A stretch of 64,000 nucleotides of DNA, from assembly GCA_907165065.1 (NCBI GenBank), contig OU015532.1:40402839-40466838 (forward strand). The letters are read 5' to 3'. The notes beneath the pieces are model-generated. The model searched no databases. It was not told where the DNA came from and worked only from the letters and a program-made list of their open reading frames with translations. Shown here piece after piece: positions 1 to 61,926 of this stretch (position 1 is its first letter; every line of letters starts with the position of its first letter). A program made the position numbers and the translations under genes. The DNA is from Caprimulgus europaeus (taxonomy: Eukaryota; Chordata; Aves; Caprimulgiformes; Caprimulgidae).

Positions 1-1076
1 GGTAGACTGTCCCATCTTATATGCCAGAAATTCTACATTGAATTAGGTGTCAGATGAATCTGTATGAATCCATTGAAAGATTTTTGCTGGTTTTCATCTG
101 CACCTTCATTCAGCTATAATTAGGGAGAATCAAAAAGAAGGTGATGGTAGGGACTTAATTTCAGCCTTAGATCCAAGGAATTTTCTATTCAGGCTGGTTT
201 GAATTACATTTTGGTCTTTTCTCCCAGGCTTTTAAAAGGTCAATGTTCTTGTAAAAGTCATACAATTATATAACCTGTGCGAGTAACCCATTAGGAAAAG
301 AAGAATTCTGAAAACCTCGCTTTTTTACCATTATATATTCTGCCTGGTTTTTTTGCTGCTTCTTGTCTGTTTGAGCAATAATAATGGATCTCACTGTCAT
401 CACATTCCCAGTAATTGTACAGTGGATTAGTACACATCCTTTAATGCTTTCTTGCTTGATGTAAAATAAAAGGAGTGTAAGGTATGTGAAGAAACCAAGG
501 GCTTTTTCTGTAACTTCTTCCTTTTTGAAGATATTTTTGTATGACATCTTGAGATACAGCTTTTAAAATATTTAAGTCTTTTGATTTCAGTCCTGGGTGT
601 CTGATATTGGGTTGTAAATCACTACCACATATAAAATTTGCTAAACTAGTTTTCATGCTGTGAGACATTAGTTTTCTTCATACTCAGCTTTTACTGACAC
701 TGGAGCTACCTTGACAATATAAGAAGGATTTCTGTAGCACTTCTACTCTGAACTTGCTTGCTGCAGATTAATCTAGAGCTTTCAGAGCTAGTTACTTTTA
801 AGAAGGATGAACTGATGCCCTCATTGACTTTGACTTCAGAACATTAATGAGAACTATGGTAGAAAATCAGACCTAGGTAAGGTTGTGAAAAATTCAGTTG
901 TAATCTGTCTCTTATGAAATGAAGAAGATACTATCATTTGGGGGGTTTTTTGGTTGGTTGGATTTTTTAATGAGGATCTGAGGACTGTCTATGAACTGCT
1001 CTGTCATAGGTCCGAAGATCTGTTTGTGCAAGTGCAGGACACTAACAGGTGAATTACTGCTGTCTTTTTCATCAAG
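1..1076 (+). other. CDAN1 intron sequence (no exon recognised)
   Basis: All six frames were read against the expected preceding part of codanin-1 (a region ending in an EIK-type sequence) and nothing matched. No repeat was identified. It is most likely intron lying 5' of the exon at 1077. Confidence 0.5.
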
Positions 1077-1184
1077 GATGTGCTCTGTGTTGCTGTGGGC
1101 CCACGGGATGAGGGTGAAGTGGTTGACTATGTGTGGCTGGAGTGCTTGCTGGGAAGATTGAGTCAGACACTTCAATGCAGAAAG
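1077..1184 (+). CDS. CDAN1: CDAN1 coding exon (fifth from last)
   Basis: This is 36 codons beginning [11 protein letters not shown] and ending QTLQCRK, matching human DVLSLAVGPRD...QTLRCRQ. The acceptor is a pyrimidine-rich stretch ending in CATCAAG and the donor is AAG|GTAGAA. Both borders are phase 0. Confidence 0.9.
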
Positions 1185-4100
1185 GTAGAAGTAGATTTTG
1201 AGCTCTCTCTATACCTGTAAACTTGTTAGCTTGCCTTGCCTCGCTGTTGAGTTCAGTTGAATGTTTTTTATCTGAACTCAAATGTGATGAAGTTGCACTG
1301 TGTTTTTTTTATACTGTGTAGATCTGCTTGTTACTTAAAATTAGCCCTTGTGGATCCCCTTTTCATATATGATCTTTTTTTGTCTTTCAGTCTTTAATGG
1401 TCTCCTGATTACAGCTCTGTGCTTCTTGCTGTAAATTGCCTGCTCTTTTCTGATATTTTTATTCCTTGTGAAGGCTTGTTTTGTCCAATCTGCACTGTGG
1501 GGACAAAGACGATAACTTCTTGTGTTTTCCAGTTCATGTGTCCCACATCAGAACAGCAGCTGGCAAAGTGCACGGTTGAGTTGGCTTCTTTGCTGGGTAA
1601 GTCAGTCATGATAAGCTATTTAAGACTGAAATCTGTTATTATAGTTCTCTTAAATCCTTGGGGTCAGAGACTTCGGTATTTAGAGCTCATGGATGTTCGA
1701 TTCTCTTTGGTGTCATTGAGGCTGCAGATTTTTTTTCTGTCAGTTTGGATGGTTGCTCTTAGTCCCTTACACCTTCTGAGAAACAGCATTATACAGTGAC
1801 TAACCATCCTTCAGCTCTGGTGTCCTCATTCACATCTCCATTGGTTTTTATTTTTTGATATCTTCACTTAAATATGTGATATATTTTCCAATATTCCTGC
1901 CTCTGAAAAGTTGCAGCCGAGTTGTTTCTTTTTTCCTAGAAGTAATGGCCTGTTCCCTTAAAGTTTATTTTTATGACTCTTGGGAGAGAATGAAAGAATC
2001 TTGGTTTTTGTGTATTGTGACTTCTCTGAGCATTTTCAGTTTTGTTTTGGTTTCTACTTTTGCTCTGATGTGTTAAACACAATGTTTTTCTCAGCAGGAG
2101 CTAGTGATCTGGATGCAGTTGTTTTCTCCCTGGGCAACCTTCTAATTTCCTGGATTTAGAACCTTCTTAAGAAGTCTTATACATGGTTCATTCTTTCAAA
2201 GCAGTTCACACCTGAATATTGTGAAATATCATTCTTGGAGGGCAGCGATATAAATCTGCCCCATTCCATTCGACTGTATCAAGGAAGATCTGGTATCTTC
2301 CCTCTGTATATTTAGCTGCAGTTAAACACTGTTCAGCTTTACCTTCATTTGTATGAAGTTAGGCAACTCTGCCTGTAGTCAAAACAATGAACAACTATTT
2401 AATCTGTTTATAGATTTAAATGTTGTTTTACTTTGTTACCCTCCTCTCCTTTGGAGTAACACCTTAGTCATCTTTTATTAAACGTTAGGCTGACTTTTAC
2501 ATAGGCAGTTGTCTTTCAAGACTTGGGGCTATATGCCAACCAAATGGTATTCTTTATCTGAGTAGTATAAATCTCTTCCTATGTAATACTTGTTTCAAAG
2601 CTCATAATTTTCATAGAATCACAGAATGGTTTGGGTTGGAAGGGACCTTAAAGAACATCTAGTTGCAACCCCCCTGCCATCAGCAGGGACACCTTCCATT
2701 AGACCAGGCTGCTCAAAGCCTCATCCAGCCTGGCCTTGAACACTTCCAGGGAGGGGGCATCCACAGCTTCTCTGGGCAACCTGTGCCAGTGTCTGACCAC
2801 CCTCACAGTGAAGAATTTCTTCCTTGTATCTAATCTAAACCTACCCTCTTTCAGTTTAAAGCCATTTTCCCTTGTTCTGTCACTCCCTGCCCTTGTAAAA
2901 AGTCCCTCCCAGCCTTCCTGTAGCCCCTTCAGGTACTGGAAGGCCACTAGACAGTCTTCCTGGAGCCTTCTCTTCTCCAGGCTGAACAGCCCCAACTCTC
3001 TCAGCCTGTCCTCATAGGAGAGGTGCTCAAGCCCTCTGATCATCATCGTGGCCTCCTCTGGACCTGTTCCAGTAGATCCATGTCCTTCTTGTGTTGCAGG
3101 CCCCAGAACTGGATGCAGTAGTGCAGGTGGGGTTCACTGATTTACACTCACTGAGTGTTTTTACTTCAGTGATTGTTTAGATACCAAAATGTGCTGTTAG
3201 ACCAAGATGATAACTATGAAAGGAAAATAATGCAGCTATAGAAGTTCACCTTTCTTCCTTTTCTTAAAGTTTCAGATCGTGTTCCTCTGAGTCTCAGGGT
3301 CAAGTCCCCAGAGAAGAGTTCTGAGAGGCTGTGTGTAAAGAATAATTCCACCTATGGCCTTCTAAAACTGCTGCTTTCTGTCTGGAAGGAGGACTTTGGG
3401 ACACCTGTTCCTGTGCAGCTGATGTTCAGCAAGAAGAACATTGGTTATCTTGCAGAAGTTAAGCAGCAAGAGGTAGAGCTTTTTCCGGTCTGTGGAGCTG
3501 CCAGTTACCTGCTTTGGTCTAATCTACTGATGTACGGGTTCTGCCTGCCCGCAGTGTTAACTGATTGCTTGTGTGACCGAGGCCAGCAGGATTTGCTCTG
3601 CTGTTAGCTGCTGTTGTTTCTGCAGGAGCAGAGAAAAAGAGGACTGTGTACTACTTAGTGCTTGGTACCTGCCTGGGAGGCTGTCAGGAAGTCATAGTTT
3701 AATTTAGGAACAAATGGCAAAATGGCCCATTTGGCCTGGGAGATTGTGAGGACTGAACAGTGACATTGAAATTGGTTGTGTTCATGTGTCTTTTATCAGC
3801 TTTCATATTTGCATGTGTATCAGTGTTGTAAGATCCCCAGCTCTGAAGCTGAAAATCGCCCTGTTTAGTTGCAGGCTAAAAACAGCTTACTTGGGAAGAT
3901 AAGAATTTTTCAAGCTGTTTTTGAACACACAGGAATTAAATACTTGGTGTGTTTGGAAACTGAGAATTAGAAATGTTGAGACTTTATAGCAGAATACAAC
4001 ATATGAACTAAAGGAATTTTGTTCACTCATTTTGGCTGTTGCCTTTTGGTGTCCTTCGTTGCCACACCCAGATAAATAAAGTGCTTTCTCATTGTGCTCC

Positions 4101-5169
4101 TTTTATCCACATTCTGATCCAAGAAGAAAAACATGAATTGTATAGAGATAAAGAAACAAACACAAAATCTTTTTTTTTGAGTTACTGATATTTTTTTTTC
4201 TTCTTCTGCAGTGGGATTTGTTCCTTTTCATGCTTCATGGTCTTGTTGAACATGAACTAATGCAAACTAGTGAAATAGAGAGTTGCTTGCGCAGCCTCAA
4301 AGAGCTCCCTTGGCCTTCAGTAAGTAATTAGACGTGTGTGGACAAGTAAAGCTACATAAACAGTCAGTCCTTGTAGCTCTATTTCATGTAGATTAAGCCC
4401 ATAACCTGCCCAATCTGTAGTTCCTGCTAACTGCAGCAGAAGGGCTGGCTTCCAACAGGCTTGATACGCTTACTAGTGTTTGACTGAAATCTGTACTTGT
4501 GTGCATCCCAGCATTTCCCATGCATTCGAAACATTTCCAAGAAAATTGTAAACCAGGTTGGAGACCAGCTGGCTCAGTTACCAGCTCTCAGCCTGAATAT
4601 GTTTGCTGTGCTCCAGATCAGAATGACGTGTTGGGAAGGGTCTTAAATGACCAGATTTGCATTTAAAGCTCTTTGCCTCCTACCACCAGAGTTGTGAGAG
4701 GAGTCAGACTATTCTAGCCAGAGTCAAAATGTAGGAAATGGCCCAAGTCCCTCACTAAAAAGTGGACAGTATTTTAAGCACTTGCATATTGGAGGTGCTT
4801 AACCATTTAAACTGTGGCAGTGATCTTTTCTGAGAAGGGCATGGGGATTAGAGAGCAGACTGAACATGTAGACCTATAGGCATTCATCGTTACAATCAAT
4901 TCTGTAGCTTGTCTAGGTTTCTGCACTGGGAAATCATCAACAACATGGTTAACCCTGTAAAGTTCTTTACTAGAAAAATTAAGTAAGCCTCTTCGTTGAC
5001 ATTTGTTAATAAAGGTTCTCTGGTTTGTATCTGTTTGTTACAGGATTTCTTAAAAGAACTGGAAATGCTGTCTAGAGTATTTTTATCAGAACATCGTATA
5101 GAAGAGCCCAGGACTAACCCTTGTGAGCTGACCAGACAATCTCTAGGTACAGTCACAGCACAGAGTTAG
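1077..5169 (+). CDS. CDAN1: CDAN1 (codanin-1), last five coding exons, partial gene
   Basis: Five exons (1077-1184, 1533-1596, 3270-3472, 4212-4319, 5044-5169) join in frame and end at a TAG at 5167-5169. The joined peptide follows the C-terminus of human codanin-1 closely, as I recall it: [24 protein letters not shown]-type and PVQL blocks, WDLFLF, and a terminal GTVTAQS against human GTVLAQS. Codanin-1 is a large protein (about 1,200 residues in human). It binds the histone chaperone ASF1 and the nuclease-like CDIN1, and it is mutated in congenital dyserythropoietic anaemia type I; its C-terminal part is reported to bind CDIN1. About 150 residues are present here. I looked for the preceding exon in 1-1076 and did not recognise it, so it probably lies before the window. 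STARD9 runs towards it on the other strand, as in human. Confidence 0.93.
1533..1596 (+). CDS. CDAN1: CDAN1 coding exon (fourth from last)
   Basis: Encodes [21 protein letters not shown] plus one base. It aligns with human [21 protein letters not shown]. The acceptor is TTTTCCAG and the donor is G|GTAAGT. The last G joins TT of the next exon to give the valine seen at this point in human. Confidence 0.95.
2613..3140 (-). mobile_element. CR1 LINE fragment, 3' part, minus orientation, in a CDAN1 intron
   Basis: On the plus strand it opens with the reversed CR1 3' end (TCATAGAATCACAGAATGG) followed by the family's GGTTGGAAGGGACCTTAAAG block. On the minus strand an uninterrupted reading frame at 3046-2699 encodes the C-terminal end of the CR1 reverse transcriptase, with blocks such as [38 protein letters not shown] and LDEALSSLV. 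The element is 5'-truncated, as most CR1 copies are. It lies between two CDAN1 exons, antisense to them. Confidence 0.92.
3270..3472 (+). CDS. CDAN1: CDAN1 coding exon (third from last)
   Basis: It has 67 full codons after a 2-base join. The [18 protein letters not shown] block matches human SLWKEDFQGPVPLQLLLS, and NIGYLA matches NVGLLA. The acceptor is TTCTTAAAG and the donor is GAG|GTAGAG, phase 0. Confidence 0.95.
4212..4319 (+). CDS. CDAN1: CDAN1 coding exon (penultimate)
   Basis: It has 36 codons, [17 protein letters not shown] through LKELPWPS, matching human WDLLLFLLRELVEKGLM...QAQWPG. The acceptor is TCTTCTGCAG and the donor is TCA|GTAAGT. Both borders are phase 0. Confidence 0.96.
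5044..5169 (+). CDS. CDAN1: CDAN1 last coding exon and stop
   Basis: It has 41 codons and a [19 protein letters not shown] matches human DFAEELATLSNLFLAE. The protein ends GTVTAQS, nearly identical to human GTVLAQS, so the stop position is well supported. The acceptor is GTTACAG. Confidence 0.97.
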   Translation, partial: DFLKELEMLSRVFLSEHRIEEPRTNPCELTRQSLGTVTAQS

Positions 5170-6860
5170 TGGAGGTGGATTCTCTGTGGATAAAAATCAC
5201 TTATGAAGATGCAAATAGGGTTTTTAATGTTTCTGAGTGCATGGTGAGCTCCTGCTGGGAGAATACTGCAGAGAAGAGGTCACTTTGTGGAAAAACTGCA
5301 CTGGTCTTTCTGTCCGTAGACATTTTGCTGTGGTGACTATGCTGAAGGATTTACATCAGCAAATGGATCTCCAAGTCAAAAGTCATTTAAGCACCTTGAT
5401 TGTGGCTCAGAGCAGCTGGTTGTTTGGGGTTTTTTTAGACTCACACACACTTTTTGTATTTGTGCAGCAACAGGCTGTGACCAAACCCAGGATAAGCAGA
5501 CAGGTTACTCTGTGATCAGAGGGTGGTTTGCTGGTGGCTGTCTCTTCTCTTAACTTAATGTGATTTCTCATGCTGTCTTTTACCACAGACTGTGCTGTCA
5601 GGGGAGGGAAAAGGTGAACCTGTATGACATGGAGATGAGCCTCTATTTATTTTTAATTGTAAACTCAATTTCAAAGGTTTGATTTAATTTTTTTAAGACT
5701 CATTTTAAAAGTTAAATGGTATTAAATATATACACCACAACATTGATGGTATTATTCTTAAAGGATGTAGATGCTTAAGCGTTTTCCATCTCTTGTTGGA
5801 AATAGAACTTGTAATTTCCCCAGGGTTTTTAATAGAAATAAGGGAGAAAATATCTGTTTATATTTTCTGCTGAAGACAGATGACAATATTTTTTAAGACA
5901 CTTTTATAGTATGTGAACATAAATGGCATCTGGCTGCTATTCACTGTTTTTTATAATCCTTCTTGCCTTGAGTTTGGGTTTTATCAGGCAGGAAGTGTTG
6001 CAGCAAGAAAACTATGGCCTGGAAGAACAGACAAAGAAAAGTAGTGAAAAAGCACTGTGACATCCTCTGGAGAGCTGGTTTTTTGAAAGGAATCTTTCCT
6101 GTAGAGGATAGTGGGTGTTCTCTGCCCTTGTGGATAGATCATCACTAAGGGTGTGACCTCCTGTCCACCCCACCGAGTATCTCCTTAAACTGGGGTTTGG
6201 GCTGGTGGTTAGCAGAATATGATTAGGTGCTCATTAGCTGTCTCATGGGATTTTCTCCCCCCTGTAGCAGTGAGGATGTTATTTCCTTTTGTCTAGGAGT
6301 GTTCTATTAGTGCAGGCTTTTTCCAGAAAGCAAATACTGGGTTATTTAAGAACACCACCTGGACAAAGTGAAGCCAGGGCTTTTGAGCTTGCTAATTAAC
6401 TTACCTCCTTGTGCAAGGCGAGAAAGGGTAGCGTCTTGGAGTCAGTGATTTAAGAAAAAACGCAGACAGGACTCATGGGGTAGAACTGTGGCTTCTGTTA
6501 AAATATATGTGACACAGAAAGAGAAACCGTAGAGGCACATCTGTGTCTGAGCTGTACTGAGATTTCTCTTGGCTTGGTTGCTGAGCACTGTATGAAGAGA
6601 TTTGGCACATTCCATTGGTATGCCTTGTTTTAGGGGTTTTCTGAAGTGAATGAAGCAGAGAGTCCCTAAAAGTAGGCATGCTGTGGGTGCAGCAAGGACA
6701 TGGTATTACAACTTGAAATAGCAAGTACACCATATCACACCGTACCTGCTCCCAGAGCCTCAGTATTATGTGACATTTTGCTGCAGATCTCATTTGAAGT
6801 TGTTGGTTTTGTTGTTTTGTTTTTTTTTTTTTTTTGTCATAATAAACATGATTAAATGTC
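5170..6860 (+). other. CDAN1: Probable CDAN1 3'UTR
   Basis: No coding sequence is recognisable after the CDAN1 stop. A canonical AATAAA lies at 6841-6846, followed at once by a GT-rich stretch (TGTCTTGGTTTGTGTTC), the usual make-up of a polyadenylation site. A second AATAAA at 7023-7028 is followed by a G-rich run and could be an alternative end. The boundary is inferred, with no transcript evidence. Confidence 0.5.
6841..6846 (+). terminator. CDAN1: Candidate CDAN1 poly(A) signal AATAAA
   Basis: An AATAAA hexamer with a downstream GT-rich element within 30 bases, about 1.67 kb after the CDAN1 stop. A T16 run directly precedes it (6820-6835). The alternative signal is at 7023-7028. Confidence 0.5.
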
Positions 6861-8064
6861 TTGGTTTGTGTTCAGGCTGTCGCTATGTAACCTCTTTTTT
6901 TGTTGGGGCAAAGTACAGAAAAGGTGCGTTGTGACAAAGCATGGGGTAGAGAAAATATAGTAACCTCTCCAGTCCAACCTGCTGCTGCTTTGCTTACACT
7001 GAAATGTAACTTTATTTTGTTAAATAAAGGGGGGTGGTGAAGGGAAGAAGAGGGAATCCATACTGGTTAAAAAGGTACTCTTGGCTCTGGAGCTGACTTT
7101 ATTTTGGGCATTTTAAAACTGTTTGCATAAATACTGTGGCCACAGCTCTTTTCATGACTTCATCATACCTAAATTATCCTTCGCTAATGCAGCATGCTTG
7201 GAAATTTTTACTTAAAAGGTGACCAGGCCCCAGGAGCAGTTCACTACATCCAGAGAGCATAGTTGTGCCTTATGGGGCAGAAGGCAGTCAGTTCTTCAGT
7301 GGGAACCACAGGTAAGAAACACCTCTGTTTCCATGTTCTTAGGTCTTAATGCAGTTACTCTGGTTCCTGGGTACCCCCTGGCACCCAGACCTGGTTGCTC
7401 TGTAAAGTCAGACACCTGACTTGGTAACTAAACCTTAGGAACAACTGTATAGCATGCTGCTTTCTGCCTAGGGAAACTCAGCAGTGGGACCCCTCTCTTG
7501 ATGATGCACAATTCTGTGCAGTCCAGGGCTGGTCGACTCAGTTTGCTGTGTGCTGCTTCTGTCTGTAGTGCCAGAGTTGCTGTGAGGAGGAGAGTGGTGG
7601 GGAGAAGAGAGCTCACAGCAAGCTAGGTCAGTGTGTGGCCTTCCTTCTGTCAGTCTTTCCCACTGCAAACTCACAACTCGAAAGAAAAATGAGGAAAAGT
7701 GCCATTATATTAACTTCCTTCTGGATGTGCAGGGCAGAGGGATTGTGTAACTGGACTCAGGAAGAAGCCTCAGCCGGTGCCTTGTTTCAAGACACCAAGC
7801 TCTTTGCTTGGACCAGGCACTGTGTCACAGAAACCAAATTTAAGCAGTGACTGGTTCTTGACTCTTGTGCCACAAGCTGATATTTGGTGCACATTTCTGT
7901 TCCTCAGCAGGTCTGCAGGAAACTTACCTCTTATCACAAGCTAGCCTTGATGTTATCTCTATAACCAGCATAAATAGACATCTTCAGTAGAAAAACACCT
8001 CCTCCTCTGGAAGCCTAATTCTATAGATGGGCATTTTAGCTGGAGTAAAAGAACATGGGGCATG
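6861..8064. other. Intergenic stretch between the convergent genes
   Basis: It contains only short open frames with no recognisable similarity and no recognised repeat. It lies between the likely 3' ends of CDAN1 and STARD9. Human also has a short gap here between the two genes. Confidence 0.5.
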
Positions 8065-11000
8065 TTTGCTTGTGTAGAAAATACCATTTATTGTGGATAT
8101 GAAAATAGCAATCTTGATTAAGAGCAGAGATGCAGCAGTAGGTGGTACAATACAATTGGTTTGGTCATCTACTGCTCAGCAGTAATTTACAGGAAGTGGC
8201 TTTTGCCCGTTGTAGACTAACAAATTAGATATCTGCTGGGTTATTATTTCTTCCTTCCAAACAAACCAATGCCGTACATTAACGGGTACCATAAAATGTT
8301 ATATTTGCAAAAGAAAACATTCATATAAATAGGCTTTTTAGTATCAATTGAAGATTGTATTAAAAAAAAGTTACATTAATTCAATACCAATAAAAATAAA
8401 ACTTAGCTTTGATAGCATATAAAAACGCTTCAAAACAAGCTTATATAAATAACTTAATTTGTAAACATAGAAAAAAATCTTATGTATATATAAAAATAAA
8501 CATCTGATGCACTGTACAATAAGACATTATCCTTCATAGGCACTGGCATCGTTGATCAACAGGAGTCCCCCTAGATGTTTTTCCTACAAAAACTGCTTTA
8601 TCACTAGTGCCATGTCCAAAATTAAAAGGAAAAAAAAGCAAAGCACTGAGCAAATCTTTTGTGGATTGTATGAAGAGCTCCCTTACCTCCTCAGGAAATC
8701 CATGGAAGCAGCACTGGGGACAGGGCCAATACACTGTGCTGCCATTTCTGTTCATTTTTTTTCTAGGGCATTTATGTCCTTCCTTGTTCACCCTTCCTTT
8801 CTTGGTTTCCACCAGAAAGTGGGGACTGTATGACAGGTTCCAGCTCTGGAGATCTCTCTTTTCACTGACTTGCAGAAAACTTTGTGACAGGTTGCCCCTT
8901 TTTTCCTTGATGGGCTATGGAAGATGCATGACACTTGCAGTGGACCATGCCATGCATGACTCGGTTTGGCAGGCTTTTAAGAAAAGGCTGAGCCTCACCA
9001 AAAGAGAACAGTAATATATTGGTGTTAGGAGTGTAACCATGACCATCTAATGATAAAACAAATCAAATCTGTAAGTAATTGAAAGGTTTTGTTATCTTAC
9101 CTGGTATAGTTTTTGGGGGGGGAGGGGAAGCCTTGGGCTGGTATGTTTCAAAACTGCTATTTTCTTAAATATCAATTTAAAATAGCTATTTTATTTTAAA
9201 ACTTAATATATTAACAGGAACTAACATAGAAGCTGAGAGCCAAAAATTATACCTGTGCAAAGATATAGTAAAAGTATATCTTGGCTCTTGAATAGAAAGA
9301 TGGGAAGCGCAGCTAACTTCACCATATGCTGGGAAAACACATCTTGTACTGAAAGTAACTGTTAAAATAGCAGATGCTGGCTCTGGTAAGGTGGATGCTT
9401 GAATACATATTTCTCACCTGACATTTAAAGTGCAACAGCTTCTTGAACAATGGGGGTTTTGAGCTAAAGAAAGCATATCATAGCAGCTTTTATTGCTTAG
9501 ATAAGATATCTGAAGTGATTCTTTACCATTGTGCTGAAGAACTAAATGAAGTTATTCAGATATTTGAGTTGCTTGTGTTTTTGTGTAATTTTAGGAATGT
9601 GTGACCGAAATAGGGAGTGTGTTGAACAAACACATAAAGTCTGACAGCAGGATTGTTGGACTAAGTTCAACAGAAATACCATGAGGTAATTGAATGGGAA
9701 GAGCCTGTATTCACCGCAGTGAGACAGCTGATCATGTTGTGAACAAAGACATGCGATAAGACTATGACCAGGCTACAATTTCAGCTATTAGTGCCTTTGG
9801 GTAAAAGTGTAGAAGGGCTGATGGAAAAAGCCAGTGTGGAAAAATGCTGGAGCTACTCTTAATTGCAGGATTTAAATTCTAGAAACAAGCTGATTTCTCA
9901 GTACTACTCCCAAGAAATGACAAAGTGTCACTTTTTCAACTGTCAGTTTGGTTTCTCTATTTCAAAGCACCTAATTCTGCAGTGCAGTAAAACTGTGTCC
10001 TGAGGTGTGGTGGTTTCCACTGATGCTGCATAGTGTAGTGGCAATCTGAAATACCTTATACTGCCTGTAAGTAGTCAGCCAATTCCACAAGAAAAATCTA
10101 TATCCAGGGTGCAAGGTGACTAGTGGATATCATGCTGTTTTGACTGCCCTTCTCAAGGATAAGGAAATCATTTAACTTAGCTAGCTGGCTCTATCTGCAC
10201 TGTCAGGAATTGTCCATTTGCTATTTATCTCAAGAAGTGGCTTTGCAGCTCTACTCAAGAGCTTGTCAAAGGTATAAAGCTGTACGTGTACTGCTTCCAG
10301 TTTGTAGTGCATTTCATTGCTTCCGTTGCCTTTTTGTCACTGCTGCCTAAACTGTCTTAAAGACAGAAGGTTGACCTTTGAAACAGAAATGAAGTAATAC
10401 ACTTCTACATGTAAGATGCTGGCTATTGGAAAGCAGTCTCTTCCTCTGCTCTTTATGGAGACAGCACACCTCCATGGAGGTTTTCCACAGCTGTCTCCAG
10501 AGGAAACTTGCTGAGTTTCTTCTGAGCAGCGCTGGCCAAAATAAATGATCTTTTTTTCTAACTATACTTTTGTATAGTCCAATGTTAGCAGTGAGGCTCC
10601 TCGAGCAAGGCTTGATTGTGACTGCCTTATGAGCCAGCATTTTACATTACTCTTACAGATGCTTGTGTCTCTTTGTGACCTTTCAGCTGCTGGTAGGTGT
10701 CCAGTTTTGTACCGAACACTAACTAGCAAGGATGTGTGCCAGCCGCGCGATCACCAGAGGCTGTTGCTTAGCAATGGAACTCAGGAGCCTTGCGGGAATA
10801 GCCGGGGCACCGAGATCCACCTGCAGGAATTAGAAGAGAGGCCACACGTTGGGGTTTGGTTTTGAACAAAACACTTCTCCAGCCTGGAACAGCACTAATG
10901 TTGCAAATATGTGTTAAGCACAAAAGCAGCGTACGGCCAAATGCTGTCACCACTGTGTGCTTTGTATCTTTTCAATACAATATAAAAGGCATATAAAATT

Positions 11001-11263
11001 TTCAATGCATATACATTACATACATGCATTGTGAAGTGCATAAATTACTATAATTTAAAGGTAATATTTAAAAGATAGTACCTTAAAAACATATTTTATG
11101 TAGATAAGTTTAAAGGATTAATGCCTTAGCTCTCAGATGAGCACTTTAAAATAGTAATACACATTATGGTGTTCTTTTGCACATTTTTAAATACTTGGTA
11201 CCACTGTCTCTTCTTTTCAGTTGAGTCTATAATAAATTGATAGCAGGATTTTCTTATTCTTAA
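8065..11263 (-). other. STARD9: Probable STARD9 3'UTR
   Basis: Downstream of the putative STARD9 stop no exon is recognised. Minus-strand AATAAA hexamers (TTTATT on plus) occur near 9488, 9189 and 8085. An AT-rich tract at about 8264-8530 carries several AUUUA-type sequences on the minus strand, including a UUAUUUAUA nonamer at 8444-8452. That composition fits a regulated 3'UTR. Plus-strand AATAAA hexamers in the same tract mean that a long CDAN1 3'UTR cannot be excluded. Confidence 0.35.

Positions 11264-61926
<50,663 letters not shown>

Noticed and set aside
1419-1799. 126-codon plus-strand frame as one CDAN1 exon
   Set aside because: Only 1533-1596 of it matches codanin-1 and lies between proper splice sites; the rest is intron.
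2736-3017. Plus-strand frame inside the CR1 copy
   Set aside because: It is the antisense shadow of the CR1 reverse-transcriptase frame.
8607-9014. Plus-strand frame of 135 codons in the intergenic region
   Set aside because: No recognisable similarity, no splice or domain support, and it overlaps the likely STARD9 3'UTR.
10347-10430. Minus-strand sequence LLHFCFKGQPSVF, somewhat like the human STARD9 end (LLSSFIKRQPLVI), as the last exon
   Set aside because: No acceptor in the needed phase 0 precedes it and the resemblance covers only about a dozen residues. The exon at 11264-11521 fits the phase exactly.
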